This document shows, piece after piece, positions 1 to 9,800 of a stretch of 64,000 nt of DNA (position 1 is its first letter; each line of letters starts with the position of its first letter). The notes beneath the pieces are model-generated. The model was not told the origin of the DNA. It did no database searches and was given only the letters and a program-made list of their open reading frames with translations. The DNA is from Lithodes maja (Eukaryota; Arthropoda; Malacostraca; Decapoda; Lithodidae). The position numbers and the translations under genes were made by a program. The stretch is taken from the NCBI GenBank assembly GCA_037953745.1, contig JBAKBP010001617.1, forward strand, positions 124,001 to 188,000, written 5' to 3'.

Positions 1-376
1 TGCCCCCAAGACCAGGCTGAGGCTGGGTCGACAGGGTGGGAGGAGGCAGGGTGGTTGCTGGAGTGCCCTGGTACATCACTGTCGGATGCTGCTGTGCCAC
101 GGGTTGGGGTAGGGGCGCCGGAAAGCCAAAGCTCCTGTGGGCGTGGAGGAAGAGGTCCGGACCAGGCCGGGGCACTCCCTCCGCATGGGCAACCTTGAAC
201 CGGTCGATGGCTGCCAACAGTTCCAACTTAAGTGTGGTGTTATAAGCTGGAGGCAGCCCCACACAGTCTTTCACCATGCCCTCCAGGGAGTAGCGCCAAT
301 ATTTATGGTCCTGGTCCTCGACCACATCGAACGCCTGACCCAGGTTCTGTCGCAGCTTCTCAGAATTCGCGAGGAC
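1..376 (-). CDS. MADF-like protein, exon 3 (partial, runs off window)
   Basis: Last visible exon. The acceptor TTGTTCAAG|GTC at 377/376 is phase 0, and the frame stays open to base 1, so the 3' end lies outside the window. It encodes a helical stretch (LANSEKLRQNLGQAFDVVED, then HKYWRYSLEGMVKDCV and LKLELLAAIDRFKVAHAEG) followed by a Pro/Gln-rich tail. The helical block resembles the BESS-like or dimerisation C-terminal region seen in some MADF proteins, but no clear motif is present. Intron 2 (377-1934) is packed with LINE fragments. Confidence 0.6.
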
Positions 377-522
377 CTTGAACAAGAAACAAGAGAACAT
401 TAAACACACGAAACATAATATTTTCATATTTGACAACAAATTTATTTTAACCAATGAAATATTGTGGTATTCTGGGAACAAAATATGTTCAAAGTTATTG
501 TCGATAGTATGGTGTGAAATCA

Positions 523-535
523 TGACATCTTTAGT
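523..535. repeat. Target-site duplication of LINE A, left copy
   Basis: TGACATCTTTAGT, repeated at 1486-1498. The outer two bases may be shared with the LINE end, so the true duplication is 11-13 bp. Confidence 0.85.
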
Positions 536-1485
536 CTATCTATCTATCTATTGCCCGACGCCGTGATCCCCGAAGGGGTGGCCACGAACGAACCGCCCCC
601 ATGCACCTCTGTCCCCAGTCAGTCGACGCCCCTCCTCCCAACCAGCACTGCCTTCGTTCATGTAGTTCCGCACTCCATCCTTCCACCTCATATTCGGTCT
701 ACCTCTCCCCCTCTGTCCCTCCACCTCGCTCTCGTACACCCTCTTAGTCATTCTCTCGCTTTCCATACGTTCCATATGGCCGAACCATCTCAAGTTGTTC
801 CTTTTCACACTTTCCAGCACATCTACCTCCACACATCGACATCGACATCGACATCGACATCGACATCGGCATCGACAATATGAACTGTAGTAAGTACTTC
901 ACTATCAACCAATCTAATTACACACGGGGAAACGGTTGCAAAATTATTGGTAAATCTTTTAACTCGCACGAATCTAAGAATTTCTTCTTCAATCGAGTTG
1001 TCAACTTGTGGAATGGGCTTCCCCGAAACGTTATAGACTGCAGCACCGTTGATTCATTTAAATTCCGCCTAGACAAATATCTCGCATCAAACCCACGACT
1101 GACTGCGTTTGTAAATGAATAACTTTATCCTCCCCTCAGTTACTAACCCATATGTCCCCTACTAACTTCCTAGTCCTGCCACGTTAGTGGCAGGGCAGTA
1201 GTTCCCTTTCCAATGTTCCCTTACCCACTCTAAACCACTGTTTGGACACTTGATCCTCAGTGTTTTGGAGGACAAGCAGCCTAGAAGGGTCACTAGATCT
1301 GTTGTTGCTTGATTTCCTTTGTACACCACACCTCCTTCTTACTTCCTCATTAGTCTGTCTATCCCTCCATGTAACTCCGCACGCACTCCTTAAGTAATTC
1401 ATTTCCACTGCTCTCACTCTTGGTCTGAGTCTCTCAACCAACGTCCATGCTTCGCTTCCGTAAGTCAGTGTCGGGATTACCGCAC
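536..1485 (-). mobile_element. LINE family A, 5'-truncated copy in intron 2
   Basis: 3' end of a non-LTR retrotransposon on the minus strand, flanked by a direct repeat TGACATCTTTAGT (523-535 and 1486-1498). The tail is (GATA)n-like, at the low-coordinate end (ctatctatctattg). Peptides include LRPRVRAVEMNYLRSACGVT, DRQTNEEVRRRCG and LRWFGHMERM...RGRGRPNMRWKDG, the C-terminal region after the RT palm. The same family appears at 5950-6235 and 55090-57600. This copy is split by a LINE B insertion (835-1325). Confidence 0.85.
835..1325 (+). mobile_element. LINE family B (CR1-like) 3' end nested in LINE A
   Basis: The 3'-most part of the element found near full length at 58396-62640, and almost identical to it. 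It encodes NCSKYFTINQSNYTRGNGCK...NRVVNLWNGLPRNVIDC...FKFRLDKYLAS...FVNE, the C-terminus of a CR1-type RT protein, then a 3' UTR ending in TTTCCTTTGTAC. Direct repeats CCACAC (829-834 and 1326-1331) mark the insertion. The 5' junction carries an (ATCGAC)n microsatellite (835-867). Confidence 0.85.
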
Positions 1486-1549
1486 TGACATCTTTAGTAT
1501 TATTATTAATTTATGTTATTGTAATAACTTTGGAAACAGAAACACTTTA

Positions 1550-1916
1550 TCTAATAATAGCATGGAATTGCAATGGGGTGCCACCAATGAACAATGTAAC
1601 TACCAAGTGCTATAGTGGGATCTAAAACTGTAGGGAGCTTTAAGATAAAATTGGATAAGCATATGGACGAGAGGGGTTGGGTGTGAAGGGGGATCAGCCG
1701 GGTTGGGCCAATCAGCACTCTGCAGACCCCCATAATCCTGCGTTAATCCCTAGCCGTTTTGGTAAGATGATCCTCAGGGTATTAGAGTGTGGAGCCTATA
1801 ATTGGGCTTTGTAATTGAATTGCGGTTGTGTGGGACAGGGATCTGCCTTGCTTAGGCCAATCGGCTTTCTGCAGACTCCCATTTTCTTATGTTCTTATGT
1901 TCTTATGTTCTTATGT
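1550..1916 (+). mobile_element. CR1-like LINE 3' end with (TTCTTATG)n tail
   Basis: A short coding end SFKIKLDKHMDERGWV then stop matches the conserved CR1/Jockey C-terminus. A 3' UTR with ccaatcrgc...tgcagac motifs (present twice, at about 1705 and 1856) ends in repeats of TTCTTATG at 1885-1916. It is distinct from LINE B. Confidence 0.6.
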
Positions 1917-1934
1917 AATATTTTCTCTACTCAC

Positions 1935-2153
1935 TTGCTCCAGGGTCCCGTGTGTTGACGTTGAAGGGACAGCACCAGGAGGCTTCCCCTTCTTCACCTT
2001 CCGTGCAGGCTGGGCGATGGCTGGGGGTGTGTCCTCCTCTTCCTGACTGCCGGCAGAGGGGTCATCCACCTTGTAGACTGGGACAGGAGGTGTTGGGGTG
2101 CGGTCAGGGACAGGAACACCAGCAGGCGCCGGTGCTGCAGCCTGGGCAGCAGT
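1935..2153 (-). CDS. MADF-like protein, exon 2
   Basis: Middle exon of 73 codons. The acceptor ...CACAACAG lies just right of 2153 and the donor CAA|GTGAGT at 1935/1934; both junctions are phase 0 and agree with exons 1 and 3. The intron between exons 1 and 2 is 276 bp. The peptide is low-complexity, with Ala/Pro (AAQAAAPAPAGVPVPD), an acidic patch (SQEEEDTPP) and a basic patch (ARKVKKGK), as expected of a linker between the DNA-binding region and a C-terminal domain. Confidence 0.65.
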
Positions 2154-2429
2154 CTGTTGTGACATGAATGTAGAATTAGTAACATATACTTATTTATGTA
2201 AATAACATTTAAAATAAAATTCAACATAACCATTCATCCTTGTAACCTTTAAAATAACATGAATAAACTGGTTTGAGTTATTATGCGTTTCATTAACAAA
2301 TTTTTGAAGTTTAACACGATAAATTGAACACAATAATAGCATCATTATAAGCAAAATAATTACGAAAATAACCTAAAACTGACACTGTCACTGTGGAAGG
2401 GTTTGAAAACATAAAAAATATCAACGTAC

Positions 2430-3089
2430 CTGAGGCATACCAAGTGACCGGGGCTTCTTTTGACGGACGATGTGTGGCTTCATGAAGTGGAACATGCTGA
2501 GGATCCACTTCTCCCTCTCAGTCAGTCGTTTGGCCCCATCACCACTCTTCAACTTGCTGAGCCGGCCGAACCTGGAGCGGAGAGATCCCCACCAGGTCTT
2601 CAAATCGAAGGCGGTCATTGGTGGGTCCATGGTCGCAGCCTTCTCCGCCCATACAGACTCTATATGTTCCTTGTTCTTGTGCCTGGGGTCCCCCTTGTCA
2701 AAAATGAAAGGCGCATCCAGCTCAATCCAATCAGCCAGCATCCTCTCCGTCTCCTCCGTCAGTATCACGTTCGTCTTCTTCCTGCGCCGTTTCTTTGGTG
2801 GAGCCTGGCTGTTGGTAAGTGCAGGTTCTACTTCTTCCTCCTCTTCTTCCTCATCATCAGTCTCATCATCCACTTCAACCTCGAGCTCTCCACTATCGGG
2901 GCCGAGGTCGAGAACAATTTCATCTTCAGGCGTCGAGGGGCCAGGCTGAGAGGGGTCAGAGTTGGAGGGGCCAGGCTGAGAGGGGTCAGAGTGGGAGGGG
3001 CCGGGCTGAGAGGGGTCACCAGGTGATGTGTCAGACGTCGAGGTGGCAGGGGAAGCCTTCCTGGCCTTCTTCATGCCTTTCTTCTGCAT
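2430..3089 (-). CDS. MADF/Myb-SANT-like protein, exon 1
   Basis: First coding exon (220 codons) of a three-exon gene; later exons are 1935-2153 and 376 to the window edge. The ATG at 3089 is the first methionine after a GC-rich leader and about 160 nt downstream of the likely TSS. Residues 1-110: repeated Ser/Pro-rich GPS..DPSQP units, then a long acidic run (EEEEEEEVEP) and a basic KKRRRKK nuclear-localisation-like patch. Residues about 113-205 look like a MADF/trihelix DNA-binding domain: LADWIELDAPFIFDKGDPRH, spaced Trp residues (ADW, SVW, KTWWGSL, EKW). The exon ends CAG|GTACGT, a consensus donor, phase 0. MADF proteins bind DNA as transcription factors or as the second protein of PIF/Harbinger transposons. 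The family assignment is by motif; the exact product is unknown. Confidence 0.72.
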
Positions 3090-3092
3090 GGT

Positions 3093-3205
3093 ACAGGGCA
3101 GGGCAGGGCAGGGCAGGGTGCAGAGGGTGACAAGCAGGGCAGGGCAGGGTGCAAAGGGTGGCAAGCAGGGCAGGGCAGGGTGCAGAGGGTGGCAAGCAGG
3201 TGGCA
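3093..3205. repeat. GGGCA-type GC-rich minisatellite in the 5' leader
   Basis: Repeated CAGGG/GGGCAGGGCA runs with a larger unit of about 30 bp (gcagggcagggtgcagaggg, seen three times). Transcribed on the minus strand it would be a C-rich leader for the MADF gene. Confidence 0.8.
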
Positions 3206-3270
3206 GGGTTGGTTTGTTGTTTGCTGCTCCGGTGTGGTGAGAGGTATGACGGGAGTGTCCCCCGCTGCTT

Positions 3271-3280
3271 CTTATATACC
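3271..3280 (-). promoter_or_regulatory. TATA box of the MADF-like gene
   Basis: The minus strand reads GGTATATAAG. It lies about 185 bp upstream of the ATG at 3089, so a start site about 30 bp downstream (near 3245) would leave a roughly 155-nt leader through the GGGCA-rich minisatellite. Placement is inference from spacing. Confidence 0.5.
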
Positions 3281-3401
3281 CCCCGTACAACGTTTCCGCA
3301 TCTTCCCGCCAACACGCAGTGCGGCGGTGTTGCCAGATGCGGCCGGACTTACTTTCACTTTCCCGTTTTACGTGAACATTGTACGATTGGCGGGAGAAAC
3401 T

Positions 3402-3477
3402 TACGTTTTACCTGTCTAGCTGCTACGTTTTACGGGGCTGCAGCCGTAAGACGTAGCAGCTAGCCAGGTAAAACGTA
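3402..3477. repeat. 76-bp near-perfect palindrome
   Basis: Left arm TACGTTTTACCTGTCTAGCT continues to ...ACGTTTTACGG; the right arm is its reverse complement with three small mismatches or indels. The centre is GGGGCTGCAGCC. It lies between the promoter of the MADF gene and the putative transposon end at 3742, a common position for subterminal transposon repeats. Confidence 0.75.
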
Positions 3478-3659
3478 TGCTTTCCCGACTTTTGACATAC
3501 GTGAGCGCGAGCCCCGTATCTGATTCGAAATCCAAAACATACCGGGCGACCTTGGCCGCACCATCCACCTCCAAGACCAGCGTGGCTACGCCCGCCATGC
3601 GTACCAACCCCCACGACTAGACACAATTTTATTTACGTTTTGCGTACTAAGCCCTTACG

Positions 3660-3742
3660 TTTTACGTATTCGGTTGCCAACTACCAATAAACCTTCGTAC
3701 GGGAGCATACGGGAGCATATACGTGAATGTGTGACCCCAGCA
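3660..3742 (-). mobile_element. Putative terminal repeat end of a Harbinger-like element
   Basis: Reading inward on the minus strand the end is TGCTGGGGTCACACATTCAC, followed by repeated CGTATATGCTCCCGTA-type motifs. It is abutted at 3743-3745 by TTA, the target trinucleotide typical of PIF/Harbinger elements, and the LINE to the right is cut off abruptly at this point. Together with the MADF-like gene inside, this suggests the window begins inside a Harbinger-like transposon whose transposase and other end lie left of base 1. The opposite end is not visible, so this is inference. Confidence 0.35.
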
Positions 3743-5640
3743 TTAGAGATTTAAATAATTCATTTGTGTGATCATATTTTCTTTTGAAAGTGATTGTCCT
3801 AATAATTTTCTTTTGCGCTAGTTTGACTCTCTCTATCTTAGTTTTACCTGCGGTTGCCCAAACTGTGTGACAGTATGAAACGTAAGGGTACACCAAGGAG
3901 TAGTAAAGTTGTTTAAGTACTTCCGAAGGAAAGCAGTTACGAGTTAGATATAATATACCACATTGTTTATTTATCTTGTTTGTTAATGTTTGTATATGTG
4001 ACTGCCAAGTCAATTGCCTATCCACTACAACACCAAGAAATATTATATTTTGCTTTTCTAGCCGTCCGGCTGGCTCAGTTGATAGCGTGCCTGATTCCCA
4101 CCTTGAAGGTCTCGCGTTCAATCCCCGCTCAGATTGAAAAGTTTTTCTGGGATACAGCCGGCGGTTACCATCTCCCCATGAGCAAGGGGGATGGGTAATG
4201 GTCTCTGGTAGACTAAAGAAAGCCAAGCGCTTGCGAATCCTCGAAGGAGGAGAGACGGGCGCTATATAAGTAACCAGAAGATTATTATTATTATTATTAT
4301 TAACATTGAATTTCCTATTTTAATGGAATCTACATTTGGAAGAACATTCTTTTTTCTGTGATGAATAATATATTTTATTTTGTCGATATTTAAGGTTAGC
4401 TTATTTGCGGTCATCCAACAATAGACATTATTTAGTTCATTATTCACTGATTGCACTAGAGTATTTAAATTGCTGTGACTGGCATAAAGTGTTGTATCGT
4501 CTGCAAACATAATTGTTTTAAATAGTACATTTGTGTTAATTAAATCATTCACATATATAATAAACAATAATGGGCCCAGTATGGACCCCTGTGGAACTCC
4601 AAAGGCTAAAGATTATTCACTAGATTTAATATTATTATATTCTACATATTGTTTACGGTCCTTAAGGTAAGATTCAAACCACCTGAATGTAGTATTTCTT
4701 ATACCATAATGTTTGAGTTTCTCTAATAGAATGTGGTGGTCAACTGTGTCAAAGGCTTTTGACAGATCTAAAAATACACTAATTGTAAACAGTCTATCAT
4801 CAAAGGCTGCAAGTACGTCATTACTAAATTTTATTAGCGCAGTTTCCGTTGATTTTCCACACCTAAATCCATACTGGGCATCAGAAATTATACGGTTCGA
4901 TAAACAAAATTCATTTAGTCTATTATACATTAGTTTCTCTAATATTTTGCTCATAACAGGTAAAACTGATATGGGCCGGTGATTATTAAATAGCGTCATA
5001 TCCCCAGATGTATATATTGGTAACACCTTCGCAATTTTCAGATGATCGGGAAAAATACCCGTGAAAAAGGACATATTACAGAGGTATAAAACAACTTGTG
5101 ACATAGAAGGCATCACGATTCGTAATATTTTCATAGGTATCCCATCACAGGCCTGGAGAGGAATCCCGCAGTTGGCTAACTGTATTTAGTAATTCTTCTG
5201 TAGTAACTGGAGGCATTAAGAATGTTGATGCTTGTGGATTAGTTAAGTATGAATTAAAGGAAACATTTGACTCTCTGATGTTTTCAGCTAGATTTTTCCC
5301 GACGTTAACAAAGTATGAATTACACTGGTGTGCTATTACATCTGGTTCTTTAATTTCATTGTTGTTATGAATAAATGTATCACTTAATTTGCTGTATTTT
5401 TGTCTTCCTAGAACTGAGTTAATTATATTCCAAGCCTTTTTACCGTCACCAGCAGCTTCTTCCAACTTTTGTTTATGGTAGTTTCCTTTGGCTGTTCGTA
5501 TAGAGGTCGTATCTTGATTACGAAGCCTACGGTATCTCTCTCCAAACGTGATAGGTTTTATGGCATATTTTTTCGCTAACTTTTTTTTTTTCTTTGATCA
5601 TCTCTTGTATTTCCGGTGTTATATAAGGCTTATATAGATG
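3743..5640 (-). pseudogene. LINE family D, 5'-truncated, RT pseudogene
   Basis: Minus-strand non-LTR retrotransposon of Jockey/CR1 type. In order of translation: connector region with KKAWNIINSVLG (about 5440), RT fingers with ILPV-type NNHRPISVLPVMSKILEK (about 4960), GFRCGKSTETAL, catalytic LDLSKAFDTVDH (about 4745), then GVPQGSILGPLLF and FADDTTLYAS (about 4500), and thumb TWQSHIQTLTNKINKQCGIL to ...IERVKLAQKKIIRTITF. Breaks: a one-base frameshift near 5140, an in-frame TAA near 4610 just before the PQG motif, and a SINE inserted at 4061-4303. The low-coordinate end is cut at 3743, probably by the element to its left. No endonuclease domain is present. Confidence 0.85.
4061..4303 (+). mobile_element. 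tRNA-derived SINE with (ATT)n tail
   Basis: Pol III-type internal promoter: A box TGGCTCAGTTGATAG (4071-4085) and B box GCGTTCAATCCC (about 4111-4122), spaced as in a tRNA. The body of about 110 bp contains AGCAAGGGGGATGGG and ends gcgctatataagtaacc before (ATT)n. It interrupts LINE D, whose frame resumes on both sides with at most a TA duplication. Confidence 0.85.
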
Positions 5641-5643
5641 CCT

Positions 5644-5700
5644 ATATACAAGCCAGGGAAAGAGAGAAAAGGAGAGAAAGATAACAAAAAGTCGGTTCTC
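5644..5700. repeat. Fragment of MITE family M1
   Basis: gccagggaaagagagaaaag followed by gagagaaagataacaaaaag matches the right arm of the complete M1 element at 50390-50440 with few changes. Confidence 0.5.
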
Positions 5701-5829
5701 CAGTCAAGTATGAACCTACCTATAAATTAAAGTCAATACTACCCCAGTAAAATCTTGGTATAACAATCAGTAAAATTGACCGGGGAACTGTCGTATAGAG
5801 CATCAGATTCTCTTGCCTGAGCTGTAAAA

Positions 5830-6440
5830 AGGTTATCAATAGGATGGAATGCAATGAAATGAGGATGAAGAGATGGACGTGTGGGGCCAAACTGAAGGTC
5901 ACAATATCTAATGAAGAGCTGAGAAGATTAGGTACCGATATTATGAGTATCAGTGAGAAAAGGAACACCTTGAGATGGTTCTGCCATCTGGAACGTATGG
6001 GAAGCGAGAGAATGACTAAGAGAGTGTACGAGAGTGAGGTGGAAGGACAGAGGGATAGGTAGACTAAATGAGAGGTGGAAAGATGGAGTAAAGAAGTATA
6101 TGATTGAAGGCGGTGCTGGATGGGAGGAGGGGCGTCAACTGACTGGGGACAGAGGTGCATGGGGCCGTTTCGTTCGTGGACATACTTTGGGGAATACAGC
6201 GTCCGGCAATAGATATAGTGAGATCTGCGTCAGCAGACTTTGATGGTTTGGGCACAGGGAAAGCATGGATGAACTAAAAAGAGTGAGGAGATGCAAATGC
6301 TTGAACGTGGAGGGAGCTGGAACAAGAGGTAGACCTAGAAAGGAGTGGGATGGGACTATATACACCAATCTTGAATCAAAGAAGCTGACAAGGGAGACTG
6401 TTGTGAATAGAGGGCACAGTAAAACCTAAGAATTATTTTC
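5830..6440 (+). pseudogene. LINE family C 3' end interrupted by a LINE A fragment
   Basis: Left part (5840-5935): ECNEMRMKRWTCGAKLKVTI and SNEELRRLG, the region after the RT thumb. Right part (about 6240-6420): FGHRESMDELKRVRRCKCLN, RGRPRKEWDGTI, then a stop. Between them (about 5950-6235) lies a family A 3' fragment in the same orientation, with RNTLRWFCHLERMGSERMTK and YESEVEGQR, then, in another frame, RWKDGVKKYM and DRGAWGRFVRGH, ending in an agatag-type tail. Its frames are shifted at about 6055. The nested structure is inferred from continuity of family C on both sides. Confidence 0.65.
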
Positions 6441-6468
6441 TTGTGGAAAAGATAGTCAGTAAATGATA

Positions 6469-6472
<4 letters not shown>

Positions 6473-6511
<39 letters not shown>
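6473..6511. repeat. (TA)n microsatellite
   Basis: About 19 TA units following the LINE C 3' end. From 6512 to 6812 there is no gene, RNA or repeat I can recognise. Confidence 0.95.
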
Positions 6512-6812
6512 TGTTATGTATATGCACATCGTCGTTGTCGATCCCTAAGCTGTCAGGCTGAACAGCCCAGATTTCCTGAGAATTATCATAGCTGTGACTG
6601 GGCTTTTCCACAAAGACTCTCACAGAGTATACAGTATTGTGTTGTTGGCATACTGTATGTGGTTGTGTGCTATGCAGTCTTCCATATTGTGTTTAATAGT
6701 ATGGTGTGCTGTGTTATATCCTGGACAGGTATCCACTACTGAGTCATCCAGCCTCTTCTGATCGCTCAGAAATGCCAGGTGGTGCCCACATCGTAGCCTG
6801 GCCAGCTGGACG

Positions 6813-9800
6813 TATATCACAGTTCAAACGTTATAATGGAACTTTATCACAGTCCAATAGTTATAATGGAAATATATCACAGTTCAATAGTTATAATGGA
6901 ACTATATCACAGTTCAAGTTATAATGGAACTTTATCACAGTTCAATAGTTATAATGGAACTATATCACAGTTCAAGTTATAATGGAACTTTATCACAGTT
7001 CAATAGTTATAATGGAACTATATCACAGTTCAAGTTATAATGTAACTATATCACAGTTCAATAGTTATAATGGAACTATATCACAGTTCAATAGTTATAA
7101 TGGAACAATATCACAGTTCAATAGTTATAATGGAACTATATCACAGTCCAATAGTTATAGTGGAACTAACCTATATAAGAGTTCAATAGTTATAATGGAA
7201 CTTAATCACAGTTCAATAGTTATAATGGAACTATATCACAGTTCAATAGTTATAATGGAACTATATCACAGTTCAAGTTATAATGGAACTTTATCACAGT
7301 CCAATAGTTATAATGGAACTATATCACAGTCCAATAGTTATAGTGGAACTAACCTATATAACAGTTCAATAGTTATAATGGAACTTAATCACAGTTCAAT
7401 AGTTATAATGGAACTATATCACAGTTCAATAGTTATAATGGAACTATATCACAGTTCAAGTTATAATGGAACTTAATCATAGTTCAATAGTTATAATGGA
7501 ACTATATCACAGTTCAATAGTTATAATGGAACTATATAACAGTTCAAGTTATAATGGAACTTTATCACAGTTCAATAGTTATAATGGAACTATATCACAG
7601 TTCAATAGTTATAATGGAACTATATCACAGTTCAATAGTTATAATGGAACTATATCACAGTTCAATAGTTATAATGGAACTATATAACAGATCAAGTTAT
7701 AATGAAACTTTATCACAGTTCAATAGTTATAATGGAACTATATCACAGTTCAATAGTTATAATGGAACTATATCACAGTCCAATAGTTATAATGGAACTT
7801 TATCACAGTTCAATAGTTATAATGGAACTATATCACAGTTCAAGTTATAATGGAACTTTATTACAGTTCAATAGTTATAATGGAACTATATCACAGTTCA
7901 ATAGTTATAATGGAACTTTATCACAGTTCAATAGTTATAATGGAACTATATCACAGTTCAATAGTTATAATGGAACTTTATCACAGTTAAATAGTTATAA
8001 AGGAACTATATCACAGTTCAAGTTATAATGGACCTTTATCACAGTTCAATAGTTATAATGGAACTATATCACAGTTCAAGTTATAATGGAACTTTATCAC
8101 AGTTCAATAGTTATAATGGAACTATATCATAGTTCAATAGTTATAATGGAACTATATCACAGTTCAATAGTTATAATGGAACTGTATCACAGTTCAATAG
8201 TTATAATGGAACTATATCACAGTTCAATAGTTATAATGGAACTATATCACAGTTCAAGTTATACTGGAACTTTATCACAGTTCAATAGTTATAATGGAAC
8301 TATATCACAGTCCAATAGATATAATGGAACTATATCACATTTCAAGTTATAATGGAACTATATCACAGTTCAATAGTTATAATGGAACTATATCACAGTT
8401 CAATAGTTATAATGGAACTTTATCACAGTTCAATAGTTAAAATGGAACTAAATCACAGTTCAATAGTTATAATGGAACTATATCACAGTTCAAGTTATAA
8501 TGGAACTTAATCACAGTTCAATAATTATAATGGAACTATATCACAGTTCAAGTTATAATGGAACTTAATCACAGTTCAATAGTTATAATGGAACTATATC
8601 ACAGTTCAAGTTATAATGGAACTTTATCACAGTTCAATAGTTATAATGGAACTATATCATAGTTCAATAGTTATAATGGAACTATATCACAGTCCAAGTT
8701 ATAATGGAACTTTATCATAGTTCAATAGTTATAATGGAACTATATCACAGTTCAATAGTTATAATGGAACTATATCACAGTTCAAGTTATAATGGAACTA
8801 TATCACAGTTCAGTAGTTATAAGGAACTAGCCTATATCACAGTCCAATAGTTATAATGGAACTATATCAGAATTCAAGTTATAATGGAACCATATCACAG
8901 TCCAATAGTTATAATGGAACTATATCACAGTACAATAGTTATAATGGAACTATATCACAGTTCAATAGTTATAATGGAACTAGCCTATATCACACTCCAA
9001 TAGCTATAATGGAAATATATCACAGTTCAAGTTATAATGGAACTTTATCACAGTAAATTAGTTATAATGGAACTATATCACAGTTCAATAGTTATAATGG
9101 AACTATATATCACAGTTCAATAGTTATAATGGAACTAGCCTATATCACAGTCCAATAGTTATCATGGAACTATATCACAGTTCAAGTTATAATGGAACTT
9201 TATCACAGTACAATAGTTATAATGGAACTATATTACAGTTCAATAGTTATAATGGATCTATATCACAGTTCAATAGTTATAATGGAACTATATTACAGTT
9301 CAATAGTTATAATGGAACTATATATCACAGTTCAATAGTTATAATGGAACTATATCACAGTTCAATAGTTATAATGGAACCATATTACAGTTCAAGTTAT
9401 AATGGAACTAGCCTATATCACAGTCCATTAGTTATAATGGAACTATATCAAAGTTCAATAGTTCTAATGTAACTATATCACAGTTCAATGGTTATAATGG
9501 AACTATATCACAGTTCAATGGTTATTATGGAACTATATCACAGTGCAATAGTTATAATGGAACTATATCACAGTTCAATGGTTATAATGGAACTATATCA
9601 CAGTTCAATAGTTATAATGGAACTATATCACAGTTCAATAGTTATAATGGAACTTTATCACAGTTCAATAGTTATAATGTAACTATATCACAGTTCAATA
9701 GTTATAATGTAACTATATCACAGTCCAATAGTAATAATGGAACTATATCACAGTTCAATAGTTATAATGTAACTATATCACAGTCCAATAGTTATAATGG

